From Clostridia bacterium DTU080 (lineage in GTDB: Bacteria > Bacillota > Limnochordia > DTU080), in contig LFTP01000130.1 in assembly GCA_001513395.1 (NCBI GenBank), positions 1 to 11,694 on the forward strand: a stretch of 11,694 bases of DNA, written 5' to 3'. The position numbers and the translations under genes were made by a program. A model generated the notes under the pieces. The model was not told the DNA's origin. It saw only the letters and a list, made by a program, of their open reading frames with translations, and ran no database searches. This document shows positions 6,083-11,694 of the stretch, piece by piece. The number at the start of each line of letters is the position of its first letter. The first letter of the stretch is position 1.

Positions 6083-6097
6083 TGAATCAGTGATTCA
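6083..6097. promoter_or_regulatory. Perfect 15-bp palindrome upstream of the deacetylase gene
   Basis: TGAATCA-G-TGATTCA is a perfect 7-bp inverted repeat with a 1-bp centre. On the minus strand it overlaps a TTGAAT that could serve as -35 (6093-6098), although the matching -10 is poor. The form is that of an operator for a dimeric regulator. It lies 86 nt before the deacetylase start. Confidence 0.4.
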
Positions 6098-6128
6098 ATA
6101 TGAAGACAGCGCTTCCTCCAGGCAGAAG

Positions 6129-6155
6129 CAAGGGGCATCCTGCGGACGCCCCTTG
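6129..6155 (-). terminator. Hairpin terminator after the Gld-type operon
   Basis: CAAGGGGC (6129-6136) and GCCCCTTG (6148-6155) form a perfect 8-bp stem. A further 3 bp (TCC/GGA) can form beyond one mismatch, closed by a 3-nt loop. It lies 23 nt past the stop of the DUF4340 gene and separates the export operon from the deacetylase gene. The U run that follows is weak (CTTCT). Confidence 0.55.
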
Positions 6156-6178
6156 GATCATACGGCCTGCGTTGTCTA

Positions 6179-7555
6179 TCAATTGCCGGCCTGTTCGTTG
6201 AAGGTATCTTGCAATTTGCGTAACCGAGCACCGTCTATGCGGTAGCGATGTTGCCGTCCTTCTACCGTGGCCAGCCACAGTTGATCGTCTCCCGTCTCGC
6301 GAACCGCAATACCTATCCGTTTACCGTCGAGTCCGGTTACGTGCAGGGTCCAAAGATCTCCGGCTGTGGGCAGCTGCGTTGAACGTTGTCGCTCAAGGCT
6401 GTCCAACTGCACGGCTCGTACTGCCGCCAAGATACGATCGACACGGCTCCGTTCAATGGTGATCGGAGCTTTGTCGGGCAGTTCCAGTTTCCAGACATCG
6501 CCGGCCTTCTCAAGTGTCCACGTGCCCTCGGACGTGATCAGCTGTACCTCCTGGGTGCGGGAGGCCCAGGCCTCACTAAAGACCTCTTTGTTGATGAATT
6601 CTTCGGCCTTCAGGGACATCAACTCACTGAGATCCGAGGTGATCTCATAGATCGTCTGATCATCAGCACTGGACTGCACGTAATAGGTCGTGGTCACACC
6701 CCAGTAGGACCTTTCAGGGGGAGGCGGGACTTCCACTTTGCCGATGTTCAGAGTATGGACCTTTTCTTCATGACTGCTTCTGGTAACCATCTCTATCTGC
6801 AAATCGGGCTTGTCCAATCCATAGGAGCTCAGATCCTTTGGCGTATCGATGAATGACGTCGTCTGCATGAAACCGATGCCCCAAACATAGTCTTCGGCCA
6901 GGAGTCCGTCGGCTTCATCCTGGAACGGCGATATAATCTGCCATTTATCCCCGACGCGCATCAACACGATCGAGCTGCCATCGGCGTAGCGAAAGCTCAA
7001 ACGCCGAACATCCGTGACAACGATATCCATAATCCGTTTGTCCCGTAGATCGGTGAGATCCTGGTCGAGAAGTTCGGCTACCTCCTGAGACAGCGTGTAC
7101 ACTTCTTTTTGACCGGCGAGTCTCACGTATCGGCTCCAGCCCACCGGAGTGTCATTGCCAAACTCCAATACCGCTGTCTCATCGTCTTTGGTTTCGATGG
7201 TCAAGACGAGTCGCGGAGAATCCAACCCGTAGTGCTCATCAGCCTCCGGGTCATCGAAACGCTCATCTGCGAACAGATGCTCAAGCATGCTGAGCAAAGG
7301 CTTTACTGTGTTGATATCGGCTTTCCAGGGTAGCGGTGAGGTGATTTGCCAGTCATCGAGTTTGAGCTCCAGCACCACTGTTGGACTCTCAGGGCGTTCG
7401 AAAACCAGACGTTCTATGGAATTCGGGTCAAAGGCTACGAGACGCCGGGCGGCGATCTCCGGGGATTCTTCCGCCCGACGTAGTGTCCATACGGTCACCG
7501 TACCCAAGATGATCGCCACAAGGATGAGAATCCACGTGGGCGCGAACCGCTTCAT
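6179..7555 (-). CDS. DUF4340 protein, membrane-anchored partner of a Gld-type ABC system
   Basis: A 458-residue protein with one N-terminal membrane anchor (about 6-24) and a large extracytoplasmic part. Three similar units can be seen, at about 67-165, 203-312 and 352-450. Each opens with a W-Q/K-[IL] strand (DDWQITSP, DKWQIISP, DVWKLELP). The first two then contain YGL-D-x-P (109-114 and 245-250), followed by antiparallel strands ending near Y-T-L-S or Y-E-I-T. The third lacks the YGL motif. DUF4340 proteins regularly follow GldG; their molecular role is not established. The start is ATG at 7555, with GGAGG upstream. It overlaps the GldG stop as ATGA, implying translational coupling. A longer in-frame ATG at 7669 lies inside the GldG gene and gives a polar, family-unlike N-terminus. 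Confidence 0.9.
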   Translation of the reverse strand: MKRFAPTWILILVAIILGTVTVWTLRRAEESPEIAARRLVAFDPNSIERLVFERPESPTVVLELKLDDWQITSPLPWKADINTVKPLLSMLEHLFADERFDDPEADEHYGLDSPRLVLTIETKDDETAVLEFGNDTPVGWSRYVRLAGQKEVYTLSQEVAELLDQDLTDLRDKRIMDIVVTDVRRLSFRYADGSSIVLMRVGDKWQIISPFQDEADGLLAEDYVWGIGFMQTTSFIDTPKDLSSYGLDKPDLQIEMVTRSSHEEKVHTLNIGKVEVPPPPERSYWGVTTTYYVQSSADDQTIYEITSDLSELMSLKAEEFINKEVFSEAWASRTQEVQLITSEGTWTLEKAGDVWKLELPDKAPITIERSRVDRILAAVRAVQLDSLERQRSTQLPTAGDLWTLHVTGLDGKRIGIAVRETGDDQLWLATVEGRQHRYRIDGARLRKLQDTFNEQAGN

Positions 7556-9168
7556 AGTGAGCGCCTCCTCCACCAAACCACGCCGCCGATCAACAAGATC
7601 GTCACAGGCATAAAGATGACGGTGACAAAGAAGATGACCGAGGCGGAGGCACCTGTCAACTGAACCCAACGATATTCAGGGGCTTTGGGGCGAATGGTGA
7701 GGTCCTCTTCCCGACCGCTGAGCCAGTTTATCGAGTTGAGGAAGAAGTCCAAGTTGCCCTGGAAACGCAAGACATCGCTTGTCAACCAGGACGAGCTTCC
7801 CATAGCGATGATCCGTGCTTTCGGCTCTATCTCTTCCGGATCCATCTCTTCCGTCTCTTCCCGATACTCGGCTTCAATAGCGAAACCTATCCATAACGGC
7901 CCTTCAGTGTCTTTGCTGTCCTTAACCGCGCGCGGTGCGTTGTAGTCTACCTCACCCCAGGAAGCGTCTGTAGTTTTCATGAGTCCCGTGATCTGATAGC
8001 CTTCCGGGACCTCGCCTTTTTCGAGACTCCGCGTTCGCGGAATGACTGTCTGGACTCGTTCTTTCATCAGATCGCGCGTCGAGGCATGGTAGTCCCACTG
8101 CGGAATGGGGCTGCGGGCATCGAGGAAGTAGTTGCGTTCGGGATCGATAACAAGATCTCTGCGGGCTACGACTCCCCACGATTTCAGCCAGTTCTCAAGC
8201 TCCGGCAGCGGTCCTCCGCGCGTCGGCGGATCGAGCATGATCATGAGCCGTCCGGCGGAACGGACGTAACGGTCGAGTGCCTCAATCTCAGCCGGAGAGT
8301 AGTCCTTTTGGGGACCCGCCAGAACCACTACCGTGGCGTCGTCCGGCACCCCGGCTTTCTCGGCGATATTCAACTCTTCGACATCGTATCCTTCGCCCTC
8401 AAGATAGGCGCGCACTTGACGGTAGTCCATGTTGAGGTTGCGCTCGCCATGGGCGGTCATGAAGTAGATCAAACCCGCCTTGCCCTGAGTTAGGTCACGG
8501 ATAGCCCGGGTAAAGGCTTGTTCTCCGGTGAACTGGGGCATTTGTGTAGTCGGCGAGGTGCTGAAAATGTCCCAGGAGTACACTTTCCTGGTCTCTGTGC
8601 CGGTCTCAAAGACAACCATGTTGATCAAATCGATGTTGAAGCGCTGAGCAAGAGCCGGATTCTTATTGGTGTCGACCATTTCATACTTGAAATGGTCAGT
8701 GATCAGGGCATACTCCTTGAGAAGCTTGGCTACCTGAGCGGCTTCAGCCGTACCGGGTTGCATAAAAGCGTAAGCCTTTATCGGCTGGTCGAGCTCTCTG
8801 AGTATGCTTTTTGTCTGTTCGGACAACGTCAGGCGCTTGTTGGCAGTCAGGTCCCAACGGCCACGATATTGAGAAGCCAGAATATTGGCGAACAGGACGA
8901 TGGCCACGACCGCTATCGTCAACAAGATGGCGTTGGCACCGTAGCGGAATGACCGGGCCGTGGCGAGTTGTCTCCAAGCATCGCGTTGGACGTAAAGGCC
9001 CAGCGCGATCACCAAAGCGCCTATGGTGCCCAAGACGAGGCCCACCGTCTTAAGAGCTCCTCCGGCGGCGGAGAAGGCGAAGGCGAGAAGGATCAAAACG
9101 ATACTGGCTACCGTGGCCGGGAACACCCAGCCGGTGCGTGTCAACAACGCTTGCTTTAGATTCGACAT
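7552..9168 (-). CDS. GldG-family ABC transport auxiliary protein
   Basis: A 538-residue membrane protein of the GldG / ABC-2 auxiliary type. Three N-terminal membrane segments lie at about 16-33, 41-60 and 77-98. A large extracytoplasmic region (100-500) follows, then a last membrane segment at about 506-533 ending in a basic tail. The family signature RWDLTANKRLTLSEQT is at 105-120, TGEQAFTRAI at 214-223 and TAHGERNL at 238-245. The outer region resembles a periplasmic-binding-type fold (VVVLAGPQKDYSPAEIEALDRY). In Bacteroidetes GldG works with GldA and GldF; elsewhere the substrate is unknown. The start is ATG at 9166-9168, overlapping the permease stop by one base (TAATG), with GGAGG 8 nt upstream. 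A GTG at 9177 in frame is less well placed. The spacing shows a coupled operon. Confidence 0.92.
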   Translation of the reverse strand: MSNLKQALLTRTGWVFPATVASIVLILLAFAFSAAGGALKTVGLVLGTIGALVIALGLYVQRDAWRQLATARSFRYGANAILLTIAVVAIVLFANILASQYRGRWDLTANKRLTLSEQTKSILRELDQPIKAYAFMQPGTAEAAQVAKLLKEYALITDHFKYEMVDTNKNPALAQRFNIDLINMVVFETGTETRKVYSWDIFSTSPTTQMPQFTGEQAFTRAIRDLTQGKAGLIYFMTAHGERNLNMDYRQVRAYLEGEGYDVEELNIAEKAGVPDDATVVVLAGPQKDYSPAEIEALDRYVRSAGRLMIMLDPPTRGGPLPELENWLKSWGVVARRDLVIDPERNYFLDARSPIPQWDYHASTRDLMKERVQTVIPRTRSLEKGEVPEGYQITGLMKTTDASWGEVDYNAPRAVKDSKDTEGPLWIGFAIEAEYREETEEMDPEEIEPKARIIAMGSSSWLTSDVLRFQGNLDFFLNSINWLSGREEDLTIRPKAPEYRWVQLTGASASVIFFVTVIFMPVTILLIGGVVWWRRRSL

Positions 9169-9881
9169 TAGCTCCACCTCCGTCGGTCTACGGTACGGAC
9201 AGTGAAGAACAAGAACACAAAGACAAAACTGATATAAAACAGCAGATCGCTCGTATCGAGAATGCCCATGATAAAGGCGTCATACCTGCCTAGCAGACTG
9301 AGCGACTGAATGAAAAGCCCGAGTCCGCCCCCAATGGCTTCGCCGATCCACGTTATGAGCCACAGGCCGAGTAGAATACCGAAGCCGATGACGCCGGCTA
9401 TGATCTGGTTCTCACTGAGTGATGAGGCGAAGAGTCCTACCGAAAGGAAGGCCGCTCCCAGCAAGAACAGACCCAGATAGCCCGTAAATATGAGACCGCC
9501 CTCCGGCTCACCGATAATGAACAAAATCAGCGGATAGACGCCCGTCAGCAAGAGCATGACCACCCACACGCTGAGCACACCGAGGTATTTGCCCACGATA
9601 ATCTCCGGTACGGTCAGCGGAGACGTGAGAAGAAACTCATCCGTGCCCAAACGCCGTTCCTCTGACAGTGTACGCATGGTCAGCAAAGGAGCCACAAAAA
9701 GAAACGTGACAGCCAGATTGCCGAAGAGCAGACTCATGTCTGCCAGTTGCGTGGAAAAAAGAGCGATGGAGAAGATGTATCCGGCGAGCAAAAGAAAGGC
9801 GGCGATCACAACATAGGCGATAGTAGATCGAAATAGGCTGGAAAACTCGCGCCGCCAAATCGTAGCGATATTATGCATCAT
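9168..9881 (-). CDS. ABC-2 type permease, GldF-like
   Basis: A 237-residue integral membrane protein with six hydrophobic segments at roughly 21-41, 54-68, 100-122, 131-152, 160-180 and 212-229. The cytoplasmic loop after segment 2, R-T-L-S-E-E-R-R-L-G-T-D-E-F-L-L-T-S-P (70-88), is the conserved coupling signature of GldF-type permeases. It is the only permease in the operon, so it presumably forms a homodimer with two copies of the ATPase. ATG is doubled (9879-9881 and 9876-9878), with GGAGGAG just upstream; the first is used here. The gene starts inside the last codons of the ATPase gene, an 11-bp overlap, indicating coupled translation. Confidence 0.92.
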   Translation of the reverse strand: MMHNIATIWRREFSSLFRSTIAYVVIAAFLLLAGYIFSIALFSTQLADMSLLFGNLAVTFLFVAPLLTMRTLSEERRLGTDEFLLTSPLTVPEIIVGKYLGVLSVWVVMLLLTGVYPLILFIIGEPEGGLIFTGYLGLFLLGAAFLSVGLFASSLSENQIIAGVIGFGILLGLWLITWIGEAIGGGLGLFIQSLSLLGRYDAFIMGILDTSDLLFYISFVFVFLFFTVRTVDRRRWS

Positions 9882-10881
9882 CGCTCACTCCTCCTTCCTT
9901 AGCATCCGTCTCCGAGGACGTCCAGCCGGAATCGAATCCGATGTCCTCTTCGGTGACGAGCTGGAGGAAGACGTCTTCGAGACTCATGTCGTGACTCTTC
10001 ATTTCGAGGATAGGCCACTTGGCTTCCGCCATGGCTTCCGACAGGTCTCGGCGGATGTCGACATCCTTTTGGACTTGTATATCGTAAAGCCGACCCGGTT
10101 GTCCGTCGTCCTCGGGCACAACGGAGATCTCAGCCACACCGGGCAGATCGTGCAGCCGAGCGAAGACTTCCTTGTGGGGGCCGTCTATGCGGACCAGAAC
10201 CCGCTGACCTTGACGCAGACGCCGTGACAGAGCTTCAGGAGTGTCCACGGCCACCAGACGGCCCTCGTTGATGATCACTACGCGCTGGCACAGCTGACTG
10301 ATCTCCGGAAGGATGTGCGAACTGATGATCACGGTATGCTCACCTTTTAGGTCGCGCAGCAATTGCCGGATCTCGATGATCTGCCGCGGGTCCAGCCCGA
10401 TGGTTGGCTCGTCCAGGATGAGCACCGGCGGATTGCCTACCAGAGCCTGGGCCAGGCCCACTCGCTGACGGTAGCCCTTGGAGAGGTTGCGGATGAGTCG
10501 ATGATAGACTTCCGTTATTCCCACTCTTTGGGCAATATTGTCCAGGTGTTGTTTGCGCTGCGAGGCGGGGACGCGTTTGACCCGCGCCACGAATTCGAGT
10601 TGTTCTCTTACCGTGGCGTCGTGGTACAAAGGCGGAATCTCGGGTAAATAGCCGATTTGCCGTTTCGCTTCCTGCGCTTGTTCGAAAATATCATAGCCAT
10701 TGACGGTGACTCTGCCGCTGGTGGCGGGGTGGTAGCCGGTAATCACCCGCAGAGTGGTAGTCTTGCCAGCTCCGTTGGGGCCTAGAAAGCCCAGGATTTC
10801 ACCTTCACCGACTTCGAAGGAGATATCCTCCACTCCGCGCGCCGCACCGTAGCGCTTGGTGACATTTTCTAGCTTAATCAA
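9871..10881 (-). CDS. ABC-2 type transporter ATP-binding protein, GldA-like
   Basis: The energising subunit of the Gld-type exporter, 336 residues. Walker A GPNGAGKTT (34-42), the signature LSKGYRQRV (133-141), Walker B VLILDEP (153-159) and the switch histidine H189 in SSHIL are all intact. At the Q-loop the sequence is GYLPE, with Glu in place of Gln, as is common in this branch. A C-terminal extension (about 225-310) resembles the accessory domain of ABC-2 exporters, with SLEDVFLQL near its end. The start is TTG at 10879-10881, with GGGAGG 9 nt upstream; the in-frame stop at 10900-10902 leaves no better start. It is the first gene of the operon, 172 bp after the MFS transporter. The exported substrate is unknown. 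Confidence 0.95.
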   Translation of the reverse strand: MIKLENVTKRYGAARGVEDISFEVGEGEILGFLGPNGAGKTTTLRVITGYHPATSGRVTVNGYDIFEQAQEAKRQIGYLPEIPPLYHDATVREQLEFVARVKRVPASQRKQHLDNIAQRVGITEVYHRLIRNLSKGYRQRVGLAQALVGNPPVLILDEPTIGLDPRQIIEIRQLLRDLKGEHTVIISSHILPEISQLCQRVVIINEGRLVAVDTPEALSRRLRQGQRVLVRIDGPHKEVFARLHDLPGVAEISVVPEDDGQPGRLYDIQVQKDVDIRRDLSEAMAEAKWPILEMKSHDMSLEDVFLQLVTEEDIGFDSGWTSSETDAKEGGVSDDA

Positions 10882-10927
10882 GAAGAATAACCTCCCTTCC
10901 TAATAAAACAAGTGAGCACACAATTGA

Positions 10928-10964
10928 CCAACGGACGTCGTATTCGGCGCCGACGCCGCGTTGG
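10928..10964 (-). terminator. Long imperfect hairpin between the MFS gene and the ABC operon
   Basis: Thirteen base pairs form between 10928-10940 and 10951-10964, apart from one A-C mismatch and one bulged G, leaving twelve true pairs and a 10-nt loop. It lies 90 nt past the MFS stop and 47 nt before the ABC start. It may terminate the MFS transcript or sit in the leader of the ABC operon. No T tract follows directly, and no convincing promoter is seen between 10882 and 11053. Confidence 0.4.
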
Positions 10965-11053
10965 GCTAGGATGCTCGTTATTTCCATTCACTTCGCAAAG
11001 ACGTTTTCCTGCTGGAAAGGGACACCGACACAGGCAAGAGGGGGAAAGAGAGT

Positions 11054-11694
11054 CTAGGTTCGCGAAGGGTTTTTCATCTTGTCTGCATCGATCCATAGAC
11101 AGGCGATGACGGCACCGCCGGCGGCAATGGCGGCGGCGGTCCAAAACATCGTCGTCATGTTCAGCTTTTCAGCCAGTCCGAAAACCGGAGGGCCCGCAGC
11201 CACGCCGAAAAAGCGCACGGTCCCGTAGATACAGGTGATCAAACCCCGTTCTTCAGGACCAGTGGTACTGGTTATCAGGGTGTTGAGCGGCGGCAAGATG
11301 ATACCTACTCCGAAAGCGCTGACAGAAGCCAGTGCTACAAACAAGAACACGGATGTGTCACCAAGCGGCAAAAGAGTCAGACCTGCCGCGATAGCTATCA
11401 GTCCTGCGATGACCGCCGGTTTGAGCAATCTTTGACGAGACTCCAGGAACAGTCCGCCATAGAATGACGCCAGACACATGGCACCGACGGGAATCGCCAA
11501 GACGCCCCCTTTGGCAAAGCCGAATATGTGGAATCTTCCTTCCAGTTGGTCGGAGAGAAAGGCCAACAGACCAAACAACAGAAAAAGACCGATCGATCCG
11601 GCGGCATAGGCTGCCAACAGTGTGGAGGCTTTTTCCCCGAAGATTCTGCGCAAGCTCTCGATGTATTGTGACAGAGGCTGTCGTTGAGGTTTTT
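11054..11694 (-). CDS. Major facilitator superfamily transporter, C-terminal half (5' partial at window edge)
   Basis: The frame stays open to the end of the window, so the gene starts outside it; the TTG at 11653 is not a start. About 213 residues are visible. A polar segment (first ~24 residues) matches the central cytoplasmic loop of a 12-segment MFS protein. Six hydrophobic segments follow, consistent with TM7-12. The loop between segments 10 and 11 carries TTGPEERGLITCIYGTVRF, the usual MFS G-x-x-x-E-R-G pattern. Drug-efflux-like (DHA1) members look most similar, but substrate cannot be read from this half. The gene is co-oriented with the ABC operon but separated from it by 172 bp and a hairpin. 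Confidence 0.88.
   Translation of the reverse strand, partial: KPQRQPLSQYIESLRRIFGEKASTLLAAYAAGSIGLFLLFGLLAFLSDQLEGRFHIFGFAKGGVLAIPVGAMCLASFYGGLFLESRQRLLKPAVIAGLIAIAAGLTLLPLGDTSVFLFVALASVSAFGVGIILPPLNTLITSTTGPEERGLITCIYGTVRFFGVAAGPPVFGLAEKLNMTTMFWTAAAIAAGGAVIACLWIDADKMKNPSRT

Noticed and set aside
6069..6098. Promoter TTGAAT-18-TTACAA for the deacetylase gene
   Set aside because: The -10 is a poor match; only the palindrome overlapping the -35 was kept as a feature.
7556..7669. N-terminal extension of the DUF4340 protein to an ATG at 7669
   Set aside because: It lies wholly inside the GldG coding region, gives a Cys/Arg/His-rich stretch with no family match, and ignores the ATGA junction with its strong ribosome site.
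8086..8952. Plus-strand open frames opposite the GldG gene
   Set aside because: They are antisense to a full-length conserved protein; their length is explained by codon bias of the real gene.
10891..10927. Possible promoter (TTGGTC-17-TTTTAT) for the ABC operon
   Set aside because: Only 3/6 and 4/6 matches, and the start point would fall almost on the ribosome site; not convincing.
1..11694. tRNA, rRNA, CRISPR array, insertion sequence or riboswitch
   Set aside because: No cloverleaf, no regularly spaced repeats, no transposase-like frame and no long structured leader were seen; intergenic gaps are all under 220 bp.

Overview
This is an 11.7 kb bacterial chromosome segment with G+C in the mid-50s by eye. 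Every complete gene has a plausible, usually strong, purine-rich Shine-Dalgarno sequence, typically 8-9 nt before its start. Non-ATG starts are common: TTG for four of the nine genes whose 5' ends are in the window, and probably CTG for a fifth. Strong GGAGG sites, NarL-type regulation, a UgpB-like sugar-binding protein, and a GldA/F/G plus DUF4340 export operon suggest a Bacillota-like lineage (Limnochordia or Clostridia type). That placement is inference; there is no marker gene. The solute-binding protein lacks a lipobox, which would fit a diderm cell better. No mobile element, tRNA, rRNA or CRISPR array was seen.

Layout. (1) 3-632, plus: the 3' end of a gene for a secreted beta-sandwich protein that began before the window. 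(2) 700-1977, minus: a sugar-type extracellular solute-binding protein with no permease genes beside it. It is divergent from 2161-2955, plus: a NarL/FixJ response regulator with no kinase beside it. Both have recognisable promoters in the shared intergenic region. (3) 3032-5996, minus: three separately spaced metabolic genes. In transcription order these are a PIG-L family deacetylase, a tartrate/D-malate dehydrogenase-type beta-decarboxylating dehydrogenase, and a xylose-isomerase-like TIM-barrel isomerase/epimerase. (4) 6179-10881, minus: a tightly overlapping four-gene operon for an ABC-2 system of the gliding (Gld) type. It encodes the ATPase, one permease, a GldG-like protein and a DUF4340 protein. 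(5) 11054 to the window end, minus: the C-terminal half of an MFS transporter.

How they may work together. The metabolic cluster looks catabolic: amide deacetylation, sugar isomerisation and oxidative decarboxylation of a hydroxy acid. Its first two genes share a 15-bp box (14/15 identical), each exactly 45 nt before the start codon. A shortened copy lies upstream of the third gene. This is the best candidate here for an undescribed regulon. The Gld-type operon is a complete transporter module of unknown substrate. The orphan binding protein and orphan response regulator may form a sensing pair, but this rests only on their arrangement.
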